Shown here piece after piece: positions 34,969 through 43,973 of a DNA stretch of 64,000 bases. Each line of letters starts with the position of its first letter. The stretch's first letter is position 1. Both the position numbers and the translations under genes were made by a program. Source of the stretch: JAADJA01 sp963840975 (GTDB taxonomy: Bacteria > Bacteroidota > Bacteroidia > Bacteroidales > JAADJA01); the NCBI GenBank assembly GCA_963840975.1, contig CAWJBC010000002.1, positions 62,001 to 126,000 of the forward strand, in the 5' to 3' direction. Below the pieces are notes generated by a model. That model saw nothing but the letters and a program-made list of their open reading frames with translations. It was not told where the DNA came from and did not search any database.

Positions 34969-37080
34969 ATGAGACGAATTTTTATCACTCCGGTAATTGC
35001 CCTTTTTATTCTATCCTGCACGACAAATCAGAAACAGATGACAACTGACAATAATCCATTTTTCGCAGATTATGCAACCCCATTTGAGGTTCCCGCATTC
35101 AACAAAATTAAAGTTGAGCACTTCATGCCTGCCTTTATCGAAGGGATGAAACAACAGGCGGAAGAAATTGATGCCATCACTCAAAATCAGGATGTTCCTA
35201 CTTTTGAAAACACCATTGCAGCCAAGGACAGGACAGGAGCTTTGCTCACCAAAGTCAGCAGTGTATTTTACAACCTCACTTCCGCCAATACCAGTGAAGA
35301 ACTTCAGAAGATCGCTCAGGAAGTGGCGCCACTTTTATCAGCCCACAGCGATAACATCAAACTGAATAAAGCACTTTTCCAAAGGGTGAAATCGGTATAT
35401 GAAGAAAAGGATAACCTGAGTTTGAACCAAGAAGAAAAAATGCTGCTCGAAAAAACTTATAAGGAATTTGTAAGAGGTGGTGCCAACCTCAATGATGCAG
35501 ACCAGGAAAAATTGCGCCGGATCAATAGCGAGCTTTCATTACTAACGTTGAAGTTCGGTGATAATCAATTGGCTGAAATCAACGATTTCAAACTTGTAAT
35601 TGAAAAAGAGGAAGATCTTGCCGGAATGCCTCAGTTTGTTAAGGATATGGGTTATGAAGATGCAAAAGCTGCTGGGATGGAAGGTAAATGGGTTTATACC
35701 CTCAACAAACCCAGCCTGATTCCTTTTCTACAATACAGCGAAAAAAGAGATTTCAGAGAAAAAATATTTAAGGGTTATACCAATCTTGGTAATAACAATA
35801 ACGATCACGATAATAAAGCGATTGCCTCCAGAATAGCTGCTTTAAGAGTTTCAAAGGCACAGCTTTTAGGTTATAAAACCCATGCTGATTTTGTATTAGA
35901 AAATAACATGTCAAAAACTCCTGCCAGCGTTTATGAATTGATGGATAAGGTATGGAATGCTGCTTTGCCTGTTGCAAAAATTGAAAGGGATGAACTTCAG
36001 AAAATGATGGCGGCAGATGGCTACAAAGAAAAACTTGAGGCATGGGACTGGTGGTATTATAGTGAGAAGCTCAGAAAACAAAAATACGACCTGGATGATG
36101 AATTGTTAAAGCCTTATTTTGAATTATTTAGTGTCAGGCAGGGAATGTTTGATGTTGCAAATAAGCTGTTTGGACTTACATTTAAGGAGCGGTTCGATAT
36201 TCCCAAACCGCACGAAGATGCTTCCACCTTTGAAGTTTTTGATGAAGACGGAACACATCAGGCGGTCTTGATCATGGATTTTTTCCCGAGGGCAAGCAAA
36301 GAATCCGGAGCCTGGATGAGCAATTATCGAGAGCAGTCCAGGATTGATAACAAAAATATTTCTCCTATCATTACTATGGTGATGAATTTTTCAAAACCTG
36401 TCGGTGATACCCCTTCCCTGCTGACTTTTGAGGAAGTGAGTACAATGTTCCACGAATTTGGTCATGCCCTGCACGGAATGTTATCAGACTGTACTTTTGA
36501 AATGCTTTCCGGAACAAGTGTTTCAAGGGACTTCGTGGAATTGCCTTCTCAGATCATGGAAAACTGGGCAGGAGAAGCGGAGGTATTGCAATCTTTTGCA
36601 AAACATTACAAAACAGGTGATCCCATACCGGTCGAATTGATAGAGAAAATGAAAGCCTCACAACACTTTAACCAGGGATTTGCAACTGTAGAGTTTACTG
36701 CAGCAGCTTACCTCGACATGGGTTGGCATACACTTACAGATACAGTGCAAAGAGAAGCTATCGGTTTCGAAACGGAAGCAATGAACAAAATAGGACTGAT
36801 CCCGGAAATAGTAGTTCGCTACCGAACGTCTTATTTCTCCCACATTTTCGCGGGTGGTTATTCATCAGGGTATTATAGTTACCAGTGGGCTGAAGTGTTG
36901 GATGCTGATGCATTTGAAGCGTTTAAAGAAAATGGGGTATTCGATAAGGTAACCGCCACTGCCTTCAGGAAGAACATTCTTGAAAAAGGAGGAACGGAAG
37001 ATCCAATGAAATTATACATCCAGTTTCGCGGCAAAGAACCCGATCCAAATGCCATGCTCAAAAGAAAAGGATTGATCTAA
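34969..37080 (+). CDS. dcp: M3 family metallopeptidase (peptidyl-dipeptidase Dcp-like), lipoprotein
   Basis: This is a 703-residue zinc peptidase. The lipoprotein signal ends at Cys17 (ALFILSC), so unlike cytoplasmic E. coli Dcp it is predicted in the periplasm or on a membrane. The M3 zinc motif is H495-E-F-G-H499 (MFHEFGHALHGML), with the downstream Glu in ELPSQIMENWAGE and the FSHIFAGGYSSGYYSY segment completing the active site. Dcp releases dipeptides from peptide C-termini. The full family length is present. The membrane-protein gene at 37091 follows after 10 nt and is probably co-transcribed. Confidence 0.95.
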   Translation: MRRIFITPVIALFILSCTTNQKQMTTDNNPFFADYATPFEVPAFNKIKVEHFMPAFIEGMKQQAEEIDAITQNQDVPTFENTIAAKDRTGALLTKVSSVFYNLTSANTSEELQKIAQEVAPLLSAHSDNIKLNKALFQRVKSVYEEKDNLSLNQEEKMLLEKTYKEFVRGGANLNDADQEKLRRINSELSLLTLKFGDNQLAEINDFKLVIEKEEDLAGMPQFVKDMGYEDAKAAGMEGKWVYTLNKPSLIPFLQYSEKRDFREKIFKGYTNLGNNNNDHDNKAIASRIAALRVSKAQLLGYKTHADFVLENNMSKTPASVYELMDKVWNAALPVAKIERDELQKMMAADGYKEKLEAWDWWYYSEKLRKQKYDLDDELLKPYFELFSVRQGMFDVANKLFGLTFKERFDIPKPHEDASTFEVFDEDGTHQAVLIMDFFPRASKESGAWMSNYREQSRIDNKNISPIITMVMNFSKPVGDTPSLLTFEEVSTMFHEFGHALHGMLSDCTFEMLSGTSVSRDFVELPSQIMENWAGEAEVLQSFAKHYKTGDPIPVELIEKMKASQHFNQGFATVEFTAAAYLDMGWHTLTDTVQREAIGFETEAMNKIGLIPEIVVRYRTSYFSHIFAGGYSSGYYSYQWAEVLDADAFEAFKENGVFDKVTATAFRKNILEKGGTEDPMKLYIQFRGKEPDPNAMLKRKGLI

Positions 37081-37090
37081 AAAGTGAATT

Positions 37091-37480
37091 ATGCCTGTCT
37101 ATTACATTTATTGCCTTGCATGGTTTGGCTTAATGGTCATAGCCATTTTGAATGGTACATTAAGGGTGATGGGCTTTCAGAAGTTAATGACCGAGCTTAG
37201 GGCGCACCAGGTTTCATGTTTTACCGGCATACTTTTATTTGGAATAGCAGTATATCTCCTGAACAATATCTGGCCTATCGAATCTGGGAAACAGGCTATT
37301 CTCATAGGATTCACCTGGTTGGTTGTGACCATCCTATTTGAGTTTGGGTTCGGACATTATATCATGAACAATTCGTGGGAGAAACTTTTTCATGATTACC
37401 GCATTGATAAAGGTCGGTTATGGAGTTTGGTGTTGATCTGGATTTTTTTATCTCCGGTTTTTACTTACACTTATTTTTAA
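37091..37480 (+). CDS. Small integral membrane protein of unknown function
   Basis: The protein is 129 residues with four hydrophobic segments (about 2-22, 42-60, 70-90, 108-128). Polar loops carry ELRAHQVSCFTG and SWEKLFHDYRIDKGRLW. I do not recognise the family. It lies 10 nt after the M3 peptidase stop, so it is probably the last gene of that unit. Similar proteins appear as conserved hypothetical membrane proteins; no function can be assigned. Confidence 0.7.
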   Translation: MPVYYIYCLAWFGLMVIAILNGTLRVMGFQKLMTELRAHQVSCFTGILLFGIAVYLLNNIWPIESGKQAILIGFTWLVVTILFEFGFGHYIMNNSWEKLFHDYRIDKGRLWSLVLIWIFLSPVFTYTYF

Positions 37481-38070
37481 TTTGTATTATCAGTTTGTAA
37501 GAAGCTGTTTTTGATTCGGGAAGATCAAAGCAGGAAAAGCATAAGGAAATCCTTCAAAAGATAAACAAGAATCACAAATCACTGGCGACTGGCATGACCC
37601 GGGAAAGGACCAAGGGAGTCAACAAAAAGTAATCAAATTTGAGGTCGTTGAAACGCATAGTGAAATGGGAGAATTTGCCAGACCGTGAAAAATTTTGATA
37701 ATCCTGTAAAAGACTTATTGGATTAAAACTTCTCTATCAAACCAAAGGCATAATATAATGGCAAAAAATACAACTTATTGTTATGGATTTTAGAAATACA
37801 AGGCAAATTTAACACTTCACCTTTAGAAATACAAGGCTTTTTTAAAAATCCAGATATCCAAATCTCTCGTCTTGTAAGTGATACCCTCTTCATTTCCTGG
37901 TGTTCATTTATTTTTCCCCGGCATCAGATTAAATTTAAGATTGACAGATGATGCTTGCGACACTGCCGGAACAAAGGTGGTATTTGAGATTCCATCTTAA
38001 TTTGATTTCCTTGCGACCCTTCGTATTTTTTTCTGTCAATGTTTTCTGTATAAATATTAAAAAATGGAAA
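37481..38070. other. 590-nt gap with a possible coding remnant
   Basis: Between the membrane protein and the TonB receptor I see no intact gene. Plus-strand codons from about 37501 to 37632 read open as EAVFDSGRSKQEKHKEILQK and on to TKGVNKK then TAA, with a further open piece (FEVVETHSEMGEFARP) in another frame just after. This may be a decayed gene fragment, but the evidence is weak. The short direct repeat listed separately lies further along. Confidence 0.35.
37789..37837. repeat. 16-bp direct repeat
   Basis: TTTAGAAATACAAGGC occurs at 37789-37804 and again at 37822-37837, a period of 33 nt, in non-coding DNA. Only two copies are present. Confidence 0.6.
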
Positions 38071-40432
38071 ATGCTAAAAGACATCCAGAAGCAAATTGCG
38101 ATCATATTACTCTTGACAATAAGTAGTTCAGCACTATCACAGGTTTTGACCCAAACCATTAAAGGCAGGATAGTAGACAGTGATCTTCAGATTCCATTGC
38201 CCGGTGCAACAGTAGTTATCCTCGAATCTGACCCATTAATTGGTGGAACTACAGATTTGAACGGATATTTTCGAATTGAAAACGTTCCGATTGGCAGGTA
38301 TGATATTCAAATCAGTTATATCGGATATGAGCCATCCATTTTCACCGAACTCATTGTAGGGTCAGGGAAAGAAGTGGTGATCAATGTCGGGTTAAAGGAG
38401 TCATTGGTAAACCTGGCTGAAGTTGAAGTTAAAGCCGTTCAGGATAAAAAAGAACCTTTGAATTCAATGGCGATTATCAGTTCGCGACAGGTCAATATGG
38501 AGGAAGCACGAAGGTTTGCAGGGGCATTTGACGATCCCGCCCGACTGGTTACATCGTATGCAGGAGTAGCTCCCGGCAATATGAACAGCAATGGCATAGT
38601 AGTAAGAGGCAATGCCCCCAAAGGCGTTTTGTGGCGGCTCGAAGGATTGGAAATTACAAATCCAAGCCACTTTGCAAATTTATCCACCTTTGGAGGCGGT
38701 GGCATTAGTTCGCTAAGTTCTCAAATGATTGATAACTCCGATTTTTATACGGCTGCTTTTCCTGCTGAATACGGAAATGCACTTTCCGGGGTATTTGACC
38801 TGAAACTGCGTTCCGGAAACCGTGATAAACGAGAGCATACTTTCCAGGCTGGAATTACCGGCATTGACCTTTCTTCCGAAGGTCCCTACAAAAAAGGGAA
38901 ACCGGCTACTTATCTGTTCAATTACAGGTATTCAACCTTTGGTTTAATTAAACCCTTTTTGCCCGACAATGCCGGTTTGATAACCTACCAGGATTTTTCA
39001 TTTAAAACCGACTTCCCAACCAAAAATGCAGGCATTTTTTCACTTTGGGGCATAGGTTCAACAGATCAATCGGGAAGCCAGGTGGAAAAAGAACCCGACG
39101 AATGGGAATATGAAGAAGACCGGATGGACGAAGATGCCCGGACTTCGATGGGTGCTGTAGGATTGACCCACAAATTTATAATAGGAAAGAAAAACTTACT
39201 GAATTCTTCCCTTGCCTTATCCGGAAGTGGTTTAAAATATGAGGAAAACACAATGGACGTGGATAAGCAATTGTATCCTAACTGAGAATATCAAAAATAC
39301 AGTTTGGAATTATAGTCTTTCATCTTACCTGAATCATAAATTCAGCGCCAAACATACGAACAGGACAGGCATCACCTTGAATATGCTGAATTACGATATG
39401 CTTATTCAAAATGCCCCTGTTTTTAAAGAAGAACTGGTCACTACAACCGACGAAATTGGTAGGAGTGAACTCATCCAGGCATATTCGCAATCCCGCTTCG
39501 ATTTGAATGAAAAACTAACCTTCAATGCCGGGTTCCATCTTCAGTATTTCACTCTGAATGATCATTATTCGCTTGAGCCACGCTTTGGTATCAGGTATGG
39601 AATCGCACCGGGTCAATCCCTAAGTTTCGGCTACGGCATTCACAGCCGCCTCGAAATGTTGTTTGTATATTTGGGCCAGCAACAGACAGGTAATGATTTC
39701 ATACGTCCAAACGAAAACCTTGATTTTACAAAAGCCCATCATTTTGTGGTAGGATACGACAAAGCAATTGGAGAAAATATCAAGTTCATGGCGGAAGCCT
39801 TTTATCAGTACCTGTTCAACGTTCCGGTGGAACCGGGCACCTCATTTTCAATGATCAATGTGGATGATAACTGGTTTATCAATCAAACACTTACCAATGA
39901 AGGGACCGGAGAGAATTACGGGCTTGACCTTACCCTCGAACGCTTTATGAACAAAGGCTATTATTTCCTCATTACAGCCTCGGTTTTTAATTCAAGTTAT
40001 GTTGGAGGAGATGGAATTACAAGGGATTCAAGGTATAATAAGAATTATGTTTTCAATTTGATAGGTGGTAAGGAATGGAAAATTGGACGGGGCGCCAAAA
40101 ACAATTCCATCGGTATAAACGGCAAATTCAGTATCAATGGTGGCGATCGCCAAACCCCGGTAAACGAAGATGCTTCCTACCAGGCAAAAGAAATTATTTA
40201 CGATCCTATGCGTGCTTTTGAAGAGCAAAATCCCACAGTTTATTACCTGCACTTTACCCTAAATTACCGTAAAAATAAACCCCGCCATGCCAGCATCTGG
40301 AGTTTTCAGATTTTGAATGCCCTGGGAGCTTCCGATTATTTTGGTTACCGGTATAATTATCCGGACGACAGTATTGACGTTGATAAACAAACCATCATCA
40401 TTCCGAATATCAGCTATAAGATTGAGTTTTAG
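38071..40432 (+). pseudogene. TonB-dependent receptor, interrupted by a +1 frameshift
   Basis: One ~790-residue receptor is split over two frames. Starting at the ATG at 38071 (MLKDIQKQ; an upstream ATG at 37948 would bury the signal peptide) there is a signal ending in SALSQ, a carboxypeptidase-regulatory-like domain (IKGRIVDSDLQIPLPGATVV), and a short plug (DDPARLVTSYAGVAPGNMNS, VVRGNAPKGVLWRLEGLEI). The frame ends at a TGA at 39283; the barrel resumes as ENIKNTVWNYSLSSYLNHKF and ends in ISYKIEF. One extra A at about 39278-39279 explains the break. No SusD partner. The barrel is otherwise intact, so error and recent mutation are both possible. Confidence 0.82.
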
Positions 40433-40589
40433 TAAAAATTTTCATTAAGCAATAGGAGGGTTACGGGTCTCTGAACAAACGCAGTTACAATCATTTTCAT
40501 AACCGAAGGGGGTTCCGTTTAAAATCATTATTTCACTTTGGTATTACCTTTTGGAAATATAATGCAATTTAAAATATTATCAGCTTTTT

Positions 40590-40701
40590 CCATGAAATAC
40601 AGAATGACAGATGCTATATTTCATGGTAAATAATTTGCCAGGAAATAAATATTCCATATTTTTGTCATGAAAAACAGAATTAAAATTTCTAAATTTCATG
40701 G
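40590..40701. promoter_or_regulatory. Duplicated inverted-repeat operator candidate before the ATPase gene
   Basis: CCATGAAAT (40590-40598) and ATTTCATGG (40618-40626) form a perfect 9-bp inverted repeat. A second, similar pair follows: CATGAAAA (40666-40673) and ATTTCATGG (40693-40701), the latter ending 4 nt before the ATG. CATGAAAnACAGAAT is shared by both left arms as a direct repeat. This looks like a two-site operator overlapping the translation start. Confidence 0.55.
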
Positions 40702-40705
40702 ATAA

Positions 40706-41872
40706 ATGATAAGCAGGACAATTGAAAAGAGACTGGAGAGGCTGACACAACACTTCCCTGCAATCGGTATTATAGGTCCCCGACAGGTTGGGAAAACTAC
40801 CCTCATAAAAGAGTTTATAAAAAGGATTGATAAGAAAGTCTTGTATCTTGACATGGAATTGTCAACGGATGCCGACAAATTAAGAGATCCAGAAATATTT
40901 CTTACTCAAAATCAGGAAGCTTGTGTTGTTATTGATGAAATTCAAAACAAACCGGAATTATTCCCATTGCTACGGGCGCTTATTGATCAGAACAGGGTTC
41001 CGCTGAGATTCATTATTCTTGGTTCGGCAAGCCCGCAATTATTAAGACAGTCATCAGAATCACTTGCCGGAAGGATTGCATATCTGTTATTAAATCCGTT
41101 TAATTACACTGAAATAAATAGAGTAAAATCATTAAAAGATCACCATTTTTGGGGAGGATTTCCTAATGCTATTCTGGCTGATAACACCGTAGTAGCGTCA
41201 AACTGGACTGATAATTTTATACGAACTTATACAGAACGCGACTTGCCGCTTTTCGGTTTAAATGCTGAACCAGTCACCATCCGCCGCTTGTGGGAGATGA
41301 TCGCCTGGAATAACGGTAACCTGTTAAACCTTAATTCTCTTGGTAAGTCGCTTGGAATAAACTATCACACCGTAAACCGTTACATTAATTATTTTGAAAA
41401 TGCCTATTTAATCCGAAGGTTGCAGCCCTTTTATTTTAATTTGAAGAAAAGGCTCGTTAAATCACCAAAAATATATTTAACCGATACAGGGATTCTTCAC
41501 AGACTTTTAAGGATAAGTGACTATAACCAGCTTATGGGTCATACTTCCATAGGAAGTTCATGGGAGACCTATGTGATCAACCAGATATTTAGCTTAAAAA
41601 CTGATGATTTTGATCTTTATTTTTATCAGACCCATAACGGAGCGGAGGTAGATATTGTTTTTGTTAAGGCTCTCATACCGGTTGCTACCGTTGAAATTAA
41701 ATTCACATCTACTCCACACCCTGCAAAAGGGTTAATCAATTGTACAGAGGATTTGAAAACAGAGTTGAACTACATAGTTACACCATTTTCGGATGATTAT
41801 CCTGCTAAAGAAAACATACAGGTTTGCAGTTTACCAGTTTTTTTGGAGAAATATTTACCTGAAATAAAGTAG
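40706..41872 (+). CDS. AAA-type ATPase with DUF4143 domain
   Basis: This 388-residue protein of the AAA_14/DUF4143 group has Walker A GPRQVGKTTL (residues about 24-33), Walker B ACVVIDEIQNKPELFPLL, the sensor ILGSASPQLLRQS, and a C-terminal winged-helix/nuclease-like DUF4143 part (LGKSLGINYHTVNRYINYFE; HNGAEVDIVFVKALIPVATVEIKF, which looks like a degenerate PD-(D/E)xK core). These are common accessory genes of unclear role, often scattered in multiple copies in Bacteroidota. It is cytoplasmic. It stands alone, preceded by a duplicated palindromic operator, suggesting tight or self regulation (inference). Confidence 0.88.
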   Translation: MISRTIEKRLERLTQHFPAIGIIGPRQVGKTTLIKEFIKRIDKKVLYLDMELSTDADKLRDPEIFLTQNQEACVVIDEIQNKPELFPLLRALIDQNRVPLRFIILGSASPQLLRQSSESLAGRIAYLLLNPFNYTEINRVKSLKDHHFWGGFPNAILADNTVVASNWTDNFIRTYTERDLPLFGLNAEPVTIRRLWEMIAWNNGNLLNLNSLGKSLGINYHTVNRYINYFENAYLIRRLQPFYFNLKKRLVKSPKIYLTDTGILHRLLRISDYNQLMGHTSIGSSWETYVINQIFSLKTDDFDLYFYQTHNGAEVDIVFVKALIPVATVEIKFTSTPHPAKGLINCTEDLKTELNYIVTPFSDDYPAKENIQVCSLPVFLEKYLPEIK

Positions 41873-41918
41873 AAAAGATGGCAGACAGTAAGTGTAAGGT
41901 TTTTCTTTCTAAGGTCGG

Positions 41919-42323
41919 TTATTTGCAAATTTCATAAGCCTTTTTGATCCACAAAAACAACTGCTCATCCACCTCCTCCTTTGATTCCATCCTCACAAAA
42001 TGTGCCCATTTCGATTTGGAAGCTTGCACCGTTTTATGGATTGGGAATGCTTCAACAGGTTCATCCAAAACAAACTCGATATCCAGTATGGCTTTCTTCG
42101 GCTTCACAGCAAGGAAATTACTTTTTGCCTGGAAAAGGACGGCATTCTTCACTGAATTGATCCTGACACCCTCCCATTTCATTACTTCATTCTTGATCTT
42201 TTCAAAAGTGTCAATCACATTTTGTTGCTTGTTGACAAAATGAGATTCGAGGTCAGTCACCATGCAGCTATGATCCTGGTTGGTATTTCTGAATTGTCGT
42301 CCGCAATTTGGGCACTTCCACAT
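41919..42323 (-). CDS. DUF5655 domain protein with N-terminal zinc ribbon
   Basis: This 134-residue protein starts best at the ATG at 42323, because MWKCPNCGRQFRNTNQDHSC begins a CxxC...HxC zinc-ribbon; the earlier start at 42377 adds an unrelated 18 residues. The following part (LESHFVNKQQNVIDTFEKIK, GVRINSVKNAVLFQAKSNFL, KKAILDIEFVL) fits DUF5655, a family of small proteins sometimes appended to transport or restriction-related genes; its function is unknown. Transcribed alone, convergent with the ATPase. Confidence 0.75.
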   Translation of the reverse strand: MWKCPNCGRQFRNTNQDHSCMVTDLESHFVNKQQNVIDTFEKIKNEVMKWEGVRINSVKNAVLFQAKSNFLAVKPKKAILDIEFVLDEPVEAFPIHKTVQASKSKWAHFVRMESKEEVDEQLFLWIKKAYEICK

Positions 42324-42391
42324 AATTACAAAAATATAAAGTTTTCTGATTTTTGTTATGTAGATTTGTGATTCCATAAAATTGATCTCGA

Positions 42392-43906
42392 ATGTTAAAC
42401 CCGGTCAGATTTTCAAAATTTCATTCACCATTATTTAGTATTTGGATTATATTTTTATGTTTACCAATCATATCATGCAATTACCAAACAAAACAATCAC
42501 CGGATTCGCAATCACCACTTCCAACAATAGCTCAATTGAAATGGCATGAAACAGAATTCTATGGTTTTCTCCATTTCGGCTTGAATACTTTTACTGATCA
42601 GGAATGGGGATATGGAGATGTAGGTCCTGAAAATTTCAATCCAACAGATTTCGATGCCGATCAGATTGTTGCGGTTGCAAAAGAAGCAGGAATGAAAGGG
42701 CTCATCCTGACTTGTAAGCACCATGATGGCTTTTGTCTTTGGCCTTCTGTTTACACAGAATATTCCGTTAAAAACAGTCCATGGAAAGACGGTAAAGGGG
42801 ATGTGGTTAAAGAAATAGCTGATGCTTGTGCCAGACATGGATTGAAATTCGGTGTTTATTTATCTCCTTGGGACCGGAACCATGCTGACTATGGCAAACC
42901 GGAATATATTGAATTTTACCGGAATCAATTAAAAGAATTACTGAAAAATTACGGATCCATTTTCGAAGTTTGGTTCGATGGTGCCAATGGAGGAACAGGC
43001 TGGTATGGTGGGGCAAATGAAGAGCGAAAAATAGACCGGTCAACCTATTATGATTGGGAAACAACCTGGGCAATAGTCAGGGAATTGCAACCTGAAGCTA
43101 TGATTTTCAGTGACGTTGGTCCAGATGTCCGTTGGGTGGGTAACGAAAATGGAATCGCCGGGGATCCTTGTTGGGCAACTTATACTCCCAAAGGAATTAA
43201 CGAAGCCAAACCTGCTCCAGGTCAGGTTGAATATCAGCTCGGGCAAAACGGACAACGTGATGGTAAATACTGGTTGCCAGCAGAATGTGATGTAAGCATT
43301 CGTCCCGGCTGGTTTTATCATCAGTCACAGGATTCGATGGTTAAATCGCCTGAAGTTTTACTTGATCTTTACTTTAAATCGGTTGGAAGGGGAACTTCTT
43401 TTTTATTGAATATTCCACCGGATCAAAGAGGCAGAATTCCTGAACCCGATGTACAATCATTACTAAAATTTAAGGAATTAAGAGAATTGATTTTTAATAA
43501 TAATCTGGCTCAATCCGCCAAAATTACATTATCAAACATTCAAAATAAACGGGAAGAATGTTCACCAATAAATTTGATTGATGATGACCGAAATACTTAT
43601 TATTTGTCTGAAAGTAATTCCTTAAGACTTGAAATAATCCTTGAGTTTGATAAAATGATCGTCTTCAATATTATAAGCCTGCAAGAGTATCTACCGCTGG
43701 GTCAGCGAGTGGATCTGTGGTTAGCAGAACGTTTGGAAAATGATCTTTGGCAGGAATTTGCAAGGGGAACTTCCATCGGAAATAAAAGATTGTGGGAAGG
43801 GATGTCCGTGACAACTTCTAAAGTTAAAATTACTTTAATTGGATCAAAGACCGTTCCTGCAATTAGTGAATTGGGATTGTATTTCTATAACGAAAAAGCA
43901 AATTGA
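42392..43906 (+). CDS. GH29 alpha-L-fucosidase with F5/8 domain, lipoprotein
   Basis: The protein is 504 residues; the lipoprotein signal ends at Cys29 (PIISC). The GH29 barrel covers about 45-350: FYGFLHFGLNTFTDQEWGYG, LILTCKHHDGFCLWPS, and EVWFDGANGGTGWYGG with the nucleophile Asp196. The Asn-Gly-Gly context fits the B subfamily, active on alpha-1,3/1,4-fucosyl glycans. A C-terminal discoidin-like domain (about 375-500) probably binds glycan. It is a surface or periplasmic enzyme, the first gene of a glycan-degrading run with GH3 and a second GH29, with 67 nt to the GH3. Confidence 0.92.
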   Translation: MLNPVRFSKFHSPLFSIWIIFLCLPIISCNYQTKQSPDSQSPLPTIAQLKWHETEFYGFLHFGLNTFTDQEWGYGDVGPENFNPTDFDADQIVAVAKEAGMKGLILTCKHHDGFCLWPSVYTEYSVKNSPWKDGKGDVVKEIADACARHGLKFGVYLSPWDRNHADYGKPEYIEFYRNQLKELLKNYGSIFEVWFDGANGGTGWYGGANEERKIDRSTYYDWETTWAIVRELQPEAMIFSDVGPDVRWVGNENGIAGDPCWATYTPKGINEAKPAPGQVEYQLGQNGQRDGKYWLPAECDVSIRPGWFYHQSQDSMVKSPEVLLDLYFKSVGRGTSFLLNIPPDQRGRIPEPDVQSLLKFKELRELIFNNNLAQSAKITLSNIQNKREECSPINLIDDDRNTYYLSESNSLRLEIILEFDKMIVFNIISLQEYLPLGQRVDLWLAERLENDLWQEFARGTSIGNKRLWEGMSVTTSKVKITLIGSKTVPAISELGLYFYNEKAN

Positions 43907-43973
43907 AAAAAATGAAGATTATATTGGTAATGAATTTTATCTTTGATCTTTACAAATCACAGTCCCTTCAATC

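Noticed and set aside
37948..38070. ATG at 37948 as the start of the second TonB receptor
   Set aside because: It adds 41 residues before a clean signal peptide that starts at 38071.
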